DNA of 64,000 nt from the NCBI GenBank assembly GCA_002480645.1, contig DLCN01000016.1:1-64000 (forward strand). Reading direction: 5' to 3'. How positions within the stretch are numbered: position 1 is the stretch's first letter; every line of letters begins with the position of its first letter. Source of the stretch: Balneolaceae bacterium UBA7797 (GTDB taxonomy: Bacteria; Bacteroidota; Rhodothermia; Balneolales; Balneolaceae). The position numbers and the translations under genes are program-made. The notes under the pieces were generated by a model. It made no database searches, had not been told where the DNA came from, and saw only the letters and a program-made list of their open reading frames with translations. Below, in pieces: positions 52,426 through 61,798 of this stretch.

Positions 52426-53249
52426 AATATCCTATACAAAACAGATATCAGAATTTTAAAAAACGTCGGGAACAAATTAAGAAGACTAAACCACCGGTAA
52501 ATCGTCGTGTGGCAGTTCCAAGTTTCTTTACTCTGATGAATCTGTTTTCAGGATTTCTTGCTATCATCACTATTGCAGACGGTAATTTATTCAGAGGTGC
52601 CTGGCTTATTGTAGCAGCCGGACTTTTCGATGTGTTTGATGGCATGATGGCCCGGTTAGCAAATGCTACCAGCGACTTCGGTATTGAACTTGACTCGTTG
52701 AGTGATATCGTTTCTTTTGGTGTGGCACCAGGCTTTTTGATCTATACCTTTGCGTTAAATGAATTCCATATTCTTGGAATACTGATCAGTGCAATACCTC
52801 CGTTAGCAGGGGCTGTTCGACTGGCTCGTTTCAACGTTAATGCGCGTCTATCTCCAACCGCTACTAATTTTATTGGATTGCCGATACCTTCGCAGGCGAT
52901 CATTATCTCTGCTTTTTTCATCACTTTCAGAAATGACCTGGATCTTTTTGATTTCTTTCAGAATGGAGTGAACTCGGTATTAGCCCCAATGGTGATACTT
53001 CTTTCTTTTCTAATGGTTAGTACCATTCCGTTCGATAAGATCCCGAGATTTGATAAGAAAGCCCTTTCTAAGCAAAAATGGACCTTTGTACTATTCTTTC
53101 TCTATTTGATCCTTATCATACTTTTTAAAGAGTATGGAATCATAGCAGTGATCACCATTTATATCTCTAAAGGGATCATTTTGGGTGCTATTCAATTTTT
53201 CAATGAATCACCTGATGGTGAAGAGGAAGAAGTTTATACCGGATTCTGA
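52422..53249 (+). CDS. pssA: CDP-diacylglycerol-serine O-phosphatidyltransferase
   Basis: PssA makes phosphatidylserine for Psd. The 275 residues carry the CDP-alcohol phosphotransferase motif D-x2-DG-x2-AR-x8-G-x3-D-x3-D as DVFDGMMARLANATSDFGIELDSLSD. Roughly eight hydrophobic helices follow. The N-terminus is basic (KKRREQIKKTKPPVNRR). It overlaps psd by 4 nt (ATGA) and its 3' end overlaps the convergent glycosyltransferase gene by 16 nt. Confidence 0.94.
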   Translation: MKYPIQNRYQNFKKRREQIKKTKPPVNRRVAVPSFFTLMNLFSGFLAIITIADGNLFRGAWLIVAAGLFDVFDGMMARLANATSDFGIELDSLSDIVSFGVAPGFLIYTFALNEFHILGILISAIPPLAGAVRLARFNVNARLSPTATNFIGLPIPSQAIIISAFFITFRNDLDLFDFFQNGVNSVLAPMVILLSFLMVSTIPFDKIPRFDKKALSKQKWTFVLFFLYLILIILFKEYGIIAVITIYISKGIILGAIQFFNESPDGEEEEVYTGF

Positions 53250-54271
53250 TCCATCAGTTTTTTATAGGCGGACAAGGTTTTATCAGCTACCAATTCCCAT
53301 GTAAAGTTAGATAAAATGTGCTTACTTAGATGATCATTTGAAGGTTTTTGGAGAGCCTTATTAACGGCTTTTGCAATTGATGTAATATCTTTCGGATCTA
53401 AGTATTCAGCATGATCTTCAAAGTATTCCTTTGTTCCGCCAATCTGGGTAATTGCTAAATTGGACTTCGTTAGTGCGGCTTCCATGGCAGCTATTCCCGG
53501 TGTTTCGAATAATGATGGGAGCACAAAAACCTTACTTGCTGCATAAGCTGAAGCCAGTAAATCTGATTCATGAGGCAGAGAATTAATGAATCGTACATTG
53601 CCGGTTTTATGACCTAATTCCCGGCATTGATTGGAATAAATATCATCAGAAAGGTCGCCAATTATCACAATTTCAGAATCAATTTCGGGAGCAGCCTTCA
53701 TCAGTGATAGTACATTCTTACGACCTGCACCAGCCTGCCCGGCAAAAAGTACAAAATCCTGAATGCCGTATTTTTCTATGAATAGATCTGGTTCAGCATC
53801 TTTGAAATGAGTCTCCACTCCATTTGGTATTACTTGAATATACTTCTCAGAAACTCCAAAGCCTTTGGTCAATAGGGTAGCTTCAGCTCGGGTATTGGGC
53901 AGAACCAGATCAGCTGCATTACAAGCATTCGCTTTAATGGAATATTCTGACCGGATCCCGGAACCAACTTTACCTATTATTTTTTCTCCGGCAATAATTT
54001 TGGCAATGGTAGAGGCACTTTTAGTAGAATAAAACACAGAAGATAAAACGATCTTATATCCATTTTTCTTTGCCGTTTCAATAAAAGAAAGGGTTTCAGC
54101 TCCTGCCGAAAAAACATGGATCAGGTCAACATCCGGCAAATCAGTGAGAGGAGAAATAAACTCAATGTGTACGCCCAACTTCCTCAGAGCCTGTGCAGTT
54201 TTAAGGACCTGAGTTCTGACTCCACCATTCACTAATGCGGTTGCCAGTGGTGCGACAAACCCTACTTTCAT
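53234..54271 (-). CDS. Family 4 glycosyltransferase
   Basis: 345 residues of the GT-B fold: N-terminal PLATALVNGGVRTQVLKTAQALRKLGVHIEFISP, the nucleotide-binding half with VIPNGVETHF, FAGQAGAGRKNV, and the E-x7-E-like SLFETPGIAAMEAALTK motif of retaining GT4 enzymes. It is the last gene of the surface-glycan operon, overlapping the deacetylase gene by 4 nt (ATGA). The substrate is unknown. Confidence 0.88.
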   Translation of the reverse strand: MKVGFVAPLATALVNGGVRTQVLKTAQALRKLGVHIEFISPLTDLPDVDLIHVFSAGAETLSFIETAKKNGYKIVLSSVFYSTKSASTIAKIIAGEKIIGKVGSGIRSEYSIKANACNAADLVLPNTRAEATLLTKGFGVSEKYIQVIPNGVETHFKDAEPDLFIEKYGIQDFVLFAGQAGAGRKNVLSLMKAAPEIDSEIVIIGDLSDDIYSNQCRELGHKTGNVRFINSLPHESDLLASAYAASKVFVLPSLFETPGIAAMEAALTKSNLAITQIGGTKEYFEDHAEYLDPKDITSIAKAVNKALQKPSNDHLSKHILSNFTWELVADKTLSAYKKLMDQNPV

Positions 54272-55806
54272 AATTTGATCCTGTTTTTCCAGTCTAATAT
54301 GGATGTTTTAATTAGCGAGATCGTATCAGAATGCAAGCTGTTAACCTGAGTTCGGTTCAGGTGTTCAATATTCCCGAATCTATATTTAAAATCAATGGAA
54401 TTGAGTTTTTTGTTTAAACCGGAGTCTGTAATGGTAAATGAATTGTGATCTGCCATAATACACAAAGGAGTATCCGTTTCCGGAATAGTTAAAATGCCAG
54501 TATGGGGGTCGAAACCTGCGTAAAAACTGGATCGAATTCGGTTATTCCAGAAGGATGAAAAATCGGAATAACTAATGGGGTGAAATCCCAATTTTCTGAT
54601 CTTGGTGAACATGGATTCAAAGAGCTTGAAACCTGGCTGCATGGGATGATGATAAAGCATCAGAGCTTCGAATCGTGCTTTTTTCTTTTTGATAACCCCA
54701 TCAAAATAGACTTCCATCTCATCAACAGGTACTCTTTTTCTGCTTAAACTTCCTGTACATACCGGGTGAATCGGGATCTGAATTTTAGTTGATATTTGCC
54801 CATTTACAACAGGATGTAAAGGAATTCCGTCAAAAGAAAAGGTGAATTCAGAAGTGTATTGAAAATCAAATTTCTCCAGCACGGTAGCCAGCTCTTCACT
54901 CCATATACCATAGGGAGCGCAATAGCCCATGGGGTCGAGTTGATGATCTCTTAACAATTGTAAACCCCGTTCAATATTATCATACAATTGATAAGTAGAA
55001 CGAGAATGTCCATGTTCATAACCATGGAGTGCTATTTCTTGTGATTTAAAGCGCTTAAAATAGTCCAGCCAGTCTTCATGTGCCTTAACATGTAAGAACC
55101 ACGTTACAGGGATATCATTTGCTTCTGCTGATCGATAAATCCTGTCTATGGACTCTTTGGTACCAAAATCACTATCTATGCGAAAAGTAAAAACCGGATC
55201 GTGAACAGGAGAGGTCCATTTAGTGACGAAAGGCAGATCACGTCTGAAATGTAGTTCTTTCATCAGTGAAGTTAATAATTCAGAAACTGCCTTTTTATCT
55301 GTCTTACTTACCATCTCATCCGGGTGATGAGATTCTTTGAAAAAGAACCTTTTACGGTGATACCGGAAGTCGTTAGTGATCTGCTCAGGGTTATATCCCA
55401 TGAAACCGGAAACCCCGTTTCCCTTAGCTGAGATATGGATCAATCCATCAAAAAAAGATTTATCGGAATGCAGTGCTACTTTACTGTAAAACTCGATATG
55501 CGATAAATGAGAGAAAGCAGCACTTTCAGATTCGTTGAAGATGAGCTTTCGGTATTTCTTACTGAGTTCATTATTCCCATAAAAAAATCGAAACGAACTA
55601 AACTCAATAGTTGCACCACCATCGTTTACATATTTATTTATTTGATTGAATTCAGGTTTAGTAACGGATCCATTTAACAGGATCAGTGAAAATTCTTGAG
55701 ATAGATTTTTCCTAAAATTAATCTTTGCATACTCACAGCCAATCTGATCAAGCAGTGATCTACAGGATGGAGTTAGGTCTATGACACCGATCTGAATCCT
55801 TATCAT
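54268..55806 (-). CDS. Polysaccharide deacetylase-like protein (NodB-type fold)
   Basis: 512 residues. The middle segment (about 205-420) resembles NodB/CE4 deacetylases: TFRIDSDFG supplies the first Asp pair, and LHGYEHGHS the metal-binding His-x3-His; HGYE in place of HTxxH is unusual. An N-terminal ~180-residue region looks like a beta/alpha domain of its own. Start is ATG at 55806, overlapping the flippase stop (ATGA). It probably modifies the glycan transported by the neighbouring flippase. Confidence 0.72.
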   Translation of the reverse strand: MIRIQIGVIDLTPSCRSLLDQIGCEYAKINFRKNLSQEFSLILLNGSVTKPEFNQINKYVNDGGATIEFSSFRFFYGNNELSKKYRKLIFNESESAAFSHLSHIEFYSKVALHSDKSFFDGLIHISAKGNGVSGFMGYNPEQITNDFRYHRKRFFFKESHHPDEMVSKTDKKAVSELLTSLMKELHFRRDLPFVTKWTSPVHDPVFTFRIDSDFGTKESIDRIYRSAEANDIPVTWFLHVKAHEDWLDYFKRFKSQEIALHGYEHGHSRSTYQLYDNIERGLQLLRDHQLDPMGYCAPYGIWSEELATVLEKFDFQYTSEFTFSFDGIPLHPVVNGQISTKIQIPIHPVCTGSLSRKRVPVDEMEVYFDGVIKKKKARFEALMLYHHPMQPGFKLFESMFTKIRKLGFHPISYSDFSSFWNNRIRSSFYAGFDPHTGILTIPETDTPLCIMADHNSFTITDSGLNKKLNSIDFKYRFGNIEHLNRTQVNSLHSDTISLIKTSILDWKNRIKL

Positions 55807-57206
55807 GAAATCAATTTCTCCCTGATCCATTTAAAGTGAGTGATTCCAATTGCTCCGGTAAGGAAACTAATACCGGTAAATAATAGAATGGATACCATTG
55901 TTTCCAGATAAACGGAATAGTTTAAGTGTCTGTGTATCAAATAAAGACCCACTCCGGTAACAAGAATGATCATAAAAGGACGAATAGCTTCCATTTTAAT
56001 GATCCGGTTAAATTTAATAAATGATATACCGGTAATAATAAATTCTGAAACTACAACGATAGCAGCAACATATAGAACGTTATTACTTATAGTTGCCAGA
56101 AAGATCAAGATTGCAGCAATAGTACCACCCAGAGAGGTTGAATTGAAATAATCAGTGTCTCTACCTAATGCGACCAGGCCTAATGTGAAAATTGAGTTTT
56201 GGAAGGTGGCAAATACCAATAGTGAAAGAATGATGAGAATAGGAATTGATGCTTCATAACTGCTGGTGTACAAAAAGCGTATAAATTCAGGAGCCATCAA
56301 TGCAATGACCAGTGTTAGCAGACCACCAATGTAGAGCATGATCCTATAAACTATTCTGATATGTTCTTTGGCTAAATCCCGATTTTGCTCCCATACAGAA
56401 GAAAGGTTTGGGATCAACAGATTTACGAAGATCCGATCAATCAATAAAGCAATGAAAACCACACGTATTGCAGCACCATACAATCCTGCTGTCTCTTCAG
56501 AAATAAGAAAACCGATAGCGATAGGAGGCAGTAGTACGATCATTTGTGTAAAAAACCAACCCAAACCAACAGTAAATGCCGATTGGATAAGGTCTTTAAA
56601 AACCGGTATACCCCTTGAAGGTAACTCAAATGGTGATTTATAGAAGGCAAAACCAGCTAATACCAATGCGGCCAGACTAACACCAATGGTGTAAAGTGCA
56701 GGGATTAGTTGCAGGTCAGAATTTGCATGGACGAATAGAAAAACAGCGAATAGATAAAATCCATTATTTATGATCTTTGAAAGAGCGACTTTTCCAAAAT
56801 GTTGACGTCCATTGTAGTACCATTCAAGCAACAGGGCATAAGGGATCAGGGAATATGAAAAACCAAGAATGATAGTTTTGGTAATTTCATCCAGACTAAG
56901 TAGTGGCACAACCAGACTCAAAACAGTTACTACGATGGTGCCTAATATCAGTTTAACTATAAATATTTCCCGGGCTCTGAAGACTCGTTTTTCCGGGATT
57001 TTGGCCATTTCTCTGGCTCCAATATTTAACAGACCAAGATCTGCTCCCCAAATTGAATAACCAAGTACCGACATCGCCACTACAATAATACCGTAACTCT
57101 CGGCCCCGAGTACTCTGGCGAGGTAAATGCTGGTAATCACTCCTAACCCGCGGCCGATCACATCACCGAATGCAATTCGAAAGATTTTATTCCTAAGATT
57201 TGCCAT
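55803..57206 (-). CDS. Wzx-like oligosaccharide flippase (polysaccharide biosynthesis protein)
   Basis: 467 residues with about 13-14 hydrophobic helices and the N-terminal signature KIFRIAFGDVIGRGLGVITSIYLARVLGAESYGIIVVA of the polysaccharide-transporter (MOP) superfamily. Such proteins flip undecaprenyl-linked repeat units across the inner membrane. It overlaps the upstream glycosyltransferase gene by 14 nt and the deacetylase by 4 nt. Confidence 0.9.
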   Translation of the reverse strand: MANLRNKIFRIAFGDVIGRGLGVITSIYLARVLGAESYGIIVVAMSVLGYSIWGADLGLLNIGAREMAKIPEKRVFRAREIFIVKLILGTIVVTVLSLVVPLLSLDEITKTIILGFSYSLIPYALLLEWYYNGRQHFGKVALSKIINNGFYLFAVFLFVHANSDLQLIPALYTIGVSLAALVLAGFAFYKSPFELPSRGIPVFKDLIQSAFTVGLGWFFTQMIVLLPPIAIGFLISEETAGLYGAAIRVVFIALLIDRIFVNLLIPNLSSVWEQNRDLAKEHIRIVYRIMLYIGGLLTLVIALMAPEFIRFLYTSSYEASIPILIILSLLVFATFQNSIFTLGLVALGRDTDYFNSTSLGGTIAAILIFLATISNNVLYVAAIVVVSEFIITGISFIKFNRIIKMEAIRPFMIILVTGVGLYLIHRHLNYSVYLETMVSILLFTGISFLTGAIGITHFKWIREKLIS

Positions 57207-58218
57207 TCAACTGAGTGAGTTTATGTTGAAGGATGTTGTAAAGATCTTCATCAGTCTCGAAAAGGCTAACCGAAGAGTCTGTCTGGTAATCTTTTAGAAT
57301 GCCCATGTATGGAGCCACAATATCTCTTTGATAAGATCTTGCCATCATAACCCCACCAGAAGTTAGTATGGATCGATAATTGAATACACAAATATCGGCT
57401 GAGCTTAATAAATATGGATACCTGTCTTCAGGTATAAATTTCGGGATATATACGATCCGCTCATCATTATAACAGAGATCCATAATCTGTTTATGAAGCT
57501 TATCCTGTCCTTTTTTGATCGGTCCGACAATCCAAAGTTTGAAAGGCAAATCTATAGACAGAATAATTGTTATGGCCTCTATGATCCCTTTATAAGCACT
57601 AAGCTGACCAAACATCAATAATACAGGTAATTGAATATCTTCTTTACTCCGATTGAAAAAGCTTAAAAAACGTTCTCTTGCTTTTGTTGTAGAATGAATC
57701 TCTGCCGGAAAATCAGGGTGTTTCAGAACTACCATTTTTGAAGGCTCAATTCCGAATTTTTCCGAGACCATGGGTATTGCTGTCACTGAATGCACATGAA
57801 CGATGTCAGCTTTTTTCCCCATCCATCGATGTAACCTTTTGTGCAGGTTCAGATAACGACGATCATGCGGGGTTAAATTATGAACTGTCCATACAATGGT
57901 TCCGCCCAGCAAATGATAGAGTGCTATACAAAGTAGTTTATATGGCATCGCCGACAAGGCCCTGAGATCCTGAAATTCTAACCAATGGTAATGCAGAATG
58001 TGATCTTTATTGAATAATGCGGCTATGACAAATCGAAAATGACTAAAAACACTGATAGGCTTAACCGAGTAATTCCCTTTAGTTTCGATGAGATCCTGAT
58101 ATAACAGATACAGATAATCGGTTTTTTTAAGATTATAGCGGATCAGAGGCACCACAAAAATAGTGCGGGCTTTGTTATTTGCCTTCTTATATAGATCTGA
58201 GAGGGAGAGGACCTCCAT
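57193..58218 (-). CDS. GT-B type glycosyltransferase
   Basis: 341 residues. The N-terminal half contains LHYHWLEFQDLRALSAMPYK and VWTVHNLTPHD, the C-terminal half VLLMFGQLSAYKGIIEA and a nucleotide-binding DICVFNYRSILTSGG, a pattern of GT4-like transferases acting on lipid-linked intermediates. There are no membrane helices. It lies 13 nt after the second PorV-like gene and overlaps the flippase by 14 nt. Confidence 0.8.
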   Translation of the reverse strand: MEVLSLSDLYKKANNKARTIFVVPLIRYNLKKTDYLYLLYQDLIETKGNYSVKPISVFSHFRFVIAALFNKDHILHYHWLEFQDLRALSAMPYKLLCIALYHLLGGTIVWTVHNLTPHDRRYLNLHKRLHRWMGKKADIVHVHSVTAIPMVSEKFGIEPSKMVVLKHPDFPAEIHSTTKARERFLSFFNRSKEDIQLPVLLMFGQLSAYKGIIEAITIILSIDLPFKLWIVGPIKKGQDKLHKQIMDLCYNDERIVYIPKFIPEDRYPYLLSSADICVFNYRSILTSGGVMMARSYQRDIVAPYMGILKDYQTDSSVSLFETDEDLYNILQHKLTQLNGKS

Positions 58219-58231
58219 AATGAATGATCAA

Positions 58232-59173
58232 CTACAATTGATATTGGATACCAATTGAATGTACAGTACCGTAACCGGTATTAAAAGGGATGTTTGCGTA
58301 ATTAAAAATCACTTTCTCGGTGATAAAGCCTAGCCCAAATGAAACCGGGCGAACATTATTACCGGTTTTGTATCCTGCATTTATCTGAATAACATCCGCA
58401 ACTAAAAATGACAGAGCAGTATTCAAAAATGCTTCAGGCGCATTAAAATTAATTCTGGAAATGTTTTGGTTATCAATTATGGGTACGATGTAATCAACAG
58501 CGGCACTTATCTTAACAGGTAGAGTTGGGTTTTTATGATGCCGGTATTCAAACAAACTTCCGGATGCTCCAAAAGTGATCTTTTTAGGTAAATCAGTGGC
58601 TTGCTGATCCAGGTTTTCCATCTCGCCAATATTCTGTACTGAGGCTCCGACAGTAAATCGATCATTAGTAAACGATCTTGAAATACCAGCATTGAAAGCG
58701 TACCCTCTGGCTCTGTATGGATACACCTCTTCGTTTAAATAATGCCCGGAAACTCCTAGTTCAAATAAACTGAAATCATGAGCATAACCGGCAGATATGG
58801 CCAGATATTGGATGGAAAAATCGCCATTAGAAGGACCCGGATTGTTTCTCTGTTCAAGTCCGGTGATCCCGGAAGTATAAAATGAGAAGGCAATAGCCCG
58901 TTTTTCGTTAACCAGATTTATTCCACCAAACACGTTATTAGCATCAGCGATCCAATTGGTATAGCTTAAGTCAAGCGTGGTGGTCGGTGAGTTTATAAGA
59001 AGGGCAGGGTTGGAATAAACTGAAGCTGCGCCAACCGGAGTTGCCCCGGATGCTTCTGCTCTTGATAGTTCGAATGCAGTTGGGGCAATACCTAAAAGAG
59101 GAAGTCCGCTCGATTGGGCATTCAGCACAAATGGCAGAGCAACTAATAAGGAGATAAAAAATGATTTTCTCAT
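58232..59173 (-). CDS. PorV/PorQ-like outer-membrane beta-barrel protein (second copy)
   Basis: 313 residues with signal peptide MRKSFFISLLVALPFVLNAQ and a predicted 14-strand barrel. The opening GASVYSNPALL is the PorV/PorQ/UPF0164 hallmark (A..A.YNPA). In T9SS organisms PorV shuttles cargo and PorQ belongs to the attachment complex. It overlaps its upstream relative by 4 nt, but the two share only low similarity, so they are old paralogues. A link to T9SS is inferred; no other por genes are in the window. Confidence 0.78.
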   Translation of the reverse strand: MRKSFFISLLVALPFVLNAQSSGLPLLGIAPTAFELSRAEASGATPVGAASVYSNPALLINSPTTTLDLSYTNWIADANNVFGGINLVNEKRAIAFSFYTSGITGLEQRNNPGPSNGDFSIQYLAISAGYAHDFSLFELGVSGHYLNEEVYPYRARGYAFNAGISRSFTNDRFTVGASVQNIGEMENLDQQATDLPKKITFGASGSLFEYRHHKNPTLPVKISAAVDYIVPIIDNQNISRINFNAPEAFLNTALSFLVADVIQINAGYKTGNNVRPVSFGLGFITEKVIFNYANIPFNTGYGTVHSIGIQYQL

Positions 59174-60201
59174 AGATGTAAACGTAGTGCAAAAACATGC
59201 ATGTTAGCAACCTGATAAGGTTCGGAAACAAAAGCGTAATCGATGGTAGGTGAAAAGGTATCGATCGGTAAATGTAAACTAAATCCTGCGCTGATGGCAT
59301 TATTACCTTGTACTCCGGATTCTGTGATCTGATATCCTCCTCTCAATGTAAAAAACTGATGAGCTTTCCAGGAACCTCCGATTCGAAGCATCTGAGCATT
59401 GGTTTTGATCTCTTTTGTATCTCTGATGATATCAAAACCTGTTTGAGGAAAAAGGAATACCTCACTGCTGGTAACTTCAGAAGTATAAACCTGAATCTCA
59501 TACTCAGTTGTAATTGCATAGGATTCTTTCTCGAACGATAGCCCCCACTTAAATCGGGTCGGAAACTTATCAACTACATTTCTTGATTGCGGCTGATTAT
59601 AGAGGTTGGAAGAGTTCCAGGTAAAGTTAGCGATCATATCCTGTGCAGTAAATCCAAACTGAAGTTGTTCATTTATGCGGTATAACACTCCAAAATCGAT
59701 TCCCACAGCTGTTGCAGGAGAAATATCTTCATGATAATTGGCATAATTAAGTTTGAAACCGATACCTGCCCGAAATTTTTCACCAAAACGTAATCCAAAT
59801 GCTGTAAATAACTGATATTCAGATAGATCGATGGTGCCAAGTGGGTACCCACTCAATGATCGCTGATCAATATTTTTGACACCCGATCGAATCAAGCCAA
59901 CATATAAGCCGGCTGTAGGTGGTAACTGGAAATTAGCTCCAATGTTCTGATAAATCCGGTCGAATTGGAGGGAAGAAACCGATGCATCAAATTGAATCTG
60001 TTCGGTTTGAATGGCTGCTAACGCAGGGTTGTAATACGGATATACCCCTTCAGAGGTGGAAGCTGTCATTGCATTACCCATGGAAATGGCTCTTGGTCCG
60101 AACCCGAGTCTTGTTAAAGCGCCTGCACTACCACCGGATTGAGCGAGCAATGAACCGGAGAAGATCCCGACAAAAAAAAGTATAAAAATTGTTTTATTCA
60201 T
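59170..60201 (-). CDS. PorV/PorQ family outer-membrane protein (first copy)
   Basis: 343 residues. After the signal peptide (NKTIFILFFVGIFSGSLLAQ) comes GGSAGALTRLGFGPRAISMGNA followed by PYYNPALAA, the clear PorV/PorQ N-terminal signature with the conserved AxAMGxA-type helix. The C-terminus ends HVFALRLHL, an outer-membrane barrel ending. The ATG at 60201 overlaps the upstream stop (TGATG). Tandem arrangement with the second copy suggests the two barrels function together. Confidence 0.82.
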   Translation of the reverse strand: MNKTIFILFFVGIFSGSLLAQSGGSAGALTRLGFGPRAISMGNAMTASTSEGVYPYYNPALAAIQTEQIQFDASVSSLQFDRIYQNIGANFQLPPTAGLYVGLIRSGVKNIDQRSLSGYPLGTIDLSEYQLFTAFGLRFGEKFRAGIGFKLNYANYHEDISPATAVGIDFGVLYRINEQLQFGFTAQDMIANFTWNSSNLYNQPQSRNVVDKFPTRFKWGLSFEKESYAITTEYEIQVYTSEVTSSEVFLFPQTGFDIIRDTKEIKTNAQMLRIGGSWKAHQFFTLRGGYQITESGVQGNNAISAGFSLHLPIDTFSPTIDYAFVSEPYQVANMHVFALRLHL

Positions 60202-61796
60202 CACTCAATCAAAAGAATTTTGCCGGTTACTTTTCTAGAACCCATTTCAATGATATAGAAATAGGGACCATTTGCTACTCTTCGGCCTCTTCCATCCAGT
60301 CCATCCCAAATGGCTTCATAATTACCAGGAGAGCGTGATCCGTTTTCAATATCACGAACCAGATTCATACCAAAATCAAAAATCCGAACTCTGACATTAT
60401 TTTGATCTTTTACTTCAAAACGAATCCTGACAATATCATGCTGTTCGGGTGAGTAGGGGTTTGGATAAGCATAGGAAGACACGGTTGCCGCTTCATCATC
60501 ATATACATTTCCTCCGGATAAAGGAAAGTTAACACGGTGAATTTGCCAGGTGTCTCCGTAGTTATCAGAAGATATAATCCCGTCTGTAGTAGCTACCCAG
60601 ATCTTATCGTTTGTAGCAGCCACAGATTGGAATTGTACCGAAGGTTTAAGGATATTATTCTCACTTACGATTCTGGGTGATTTATACCAGCTATCTCCAC
60701 CATCTCTGGAAATGAATAACCCATTAGCACCGGCAGCGAATACGTAATTATCTTTGAATGAGATCCCAAAGATCTGTTCTCCGATCAGGCGTTGTCCGAA
60801 GGTTAGGCCGCCATCCTCAGTAAAAACAATTCCATAATTATCTAAACCGGCATATATGGATGAACTGCTTTCAGCGATCCAGTTTGTCATCCACACCCGG
60901 CCGGTGGTTGGATCTTCATCAATTTCAATGATCCACCTTGAAAGCAACCCGTCCGCTTCGTTCTTAAAATTGATATTCTTCCAGATCACACTGTCTGTAG
61001 GGGCTGAAAGGGCATTTTCTGAAATATTGATCCCACCTGCACTTCCGAACCAAACTCTGTCCTTTGAATCAATGAATACAGCGAATCCTTTTAAATTATC
61101 ATCCTGTACGGAATTGTACACATTTTGTGATTGAGTACACACTCCATTACTGGTCTCTATACAATCGAACCATTCATAATCATTTCGTTCCGGGGTGAGG
61201 AGTGAAGTGCCGAATGGAGGAAGAACAATGCGTTCCCATGAAGCTCCAAAATCAGTACTTCTTAGCAGACCACTTGCCCAGTTTGCAGAAAAGATCACAT
61301 CACCTTTAAAAGCCACACTGTAAGGGGGAGATTGTTCAGGTACAATTACCCGTTCACGAATATATTCTGTGCCACCGTAGATGAATGTTGTGTCTTCATC
61401 AACATAACGATCCAGATAAAAGTCACTGAATTGCCAGGAGTCGCCGCCATCGGTAGACAAATAATATCCATATCCTGCAGGTTGATTTCCTACTGCAGTT
61501 GAGGCTGTATAACCTAATCCGGCAACAACTGTATCTCCATTTACATCAAGAGAAAATACACGTCCAACTCCATTATAAATACTATCCAGACCTTCAGGTG
61601 CGATCCAGGAATCTGTAAAGCCATCTACATAGGTGTTTAAAGCAGGGCTGATCCATAAGGTATCTCCGGTAGATTCTATGGTAGAAACTCCGTTCTGGCG
61701 AAAACTATCAAAATTTGAATCGATGGGGCCAATTACCTGTGCATGAACTGAAGAACCGAGAAGTAAAAGTGCTACAACAATAAAACTAATTCTCAT
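60201..61796 (-). CDS. Secreted beta-propeller protein with C-terminal FlgD-like sorting/Ig domain
   Basis: 531 residues. Signal peptide RISFIVVALLLLGSSVHAQ, then propeller-like repeats with the BNR/YCF48 signature S-x-D-x-G-x-x-W (STDGGDSWQFSD, STDFGASWERI, ISRDGGDSWYKS, SSDNYGDTWQI) at about 100-420. The final ~90 residues have the FlgD-Ig/T9SS-tail pattern YPNPYSPEQHDIVRI ... GLDGRGRRVANGPYFYIIEM. The preferred ATG at 61796 has GGGAG 5 nt upstream; a GTG at 61802 overlaps the preceding stop. Probably a cell-surface cargo exported with the downstream PorV-like proteins (inference). Confidence 0.85.
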   Translation of the reverse strand: MRISFIVVALLLLGSSVHAQVIGPIDSNFDSFRQNGVSTIESTGDTLWISPALNTYVDGFTDSWIAPEGLDSIYNGVGRVFSLDVNGDTVVAGLGYTASTAVGNQPAGYGYYLSTDGGDSWQFSDFYLDRYVDEDTTFIYGGTEYIRERVIVPEQSPPYSVAFKGDVIFSANWASGLLRSTDFGASWERIVLPPFGTSLLTPERNDYEWFDCIETSNGVCTQSQNVYNSVQDDNLKGFAVFIDSKDRVWFGSAGGINISENALSAPTDSVIWKNINFKNEADGLLSRWIIEIDEDPTTGRVWMTNWIAESSSSIYAGLDNYGIVFTEDGGLTFGQRLIGEQIFGISFKDNYVFAAGANGLFISRDGGDSWYKSPRIVSENNILKPSVQFQSVAATNDKIWVATTDGIISSDNYGDTWQIHRVNFPLSGGNVYDDEAATVSSYAYPNPYSPEQHDIVRIRFEVKDQNNVRVRIFDFGMNLVRDIENGSRSPGNYEAIWDGLDGRGRRVANGPYFYIIEMGSRKVTGKILLIE

Positions 61797-61798
61797 GA

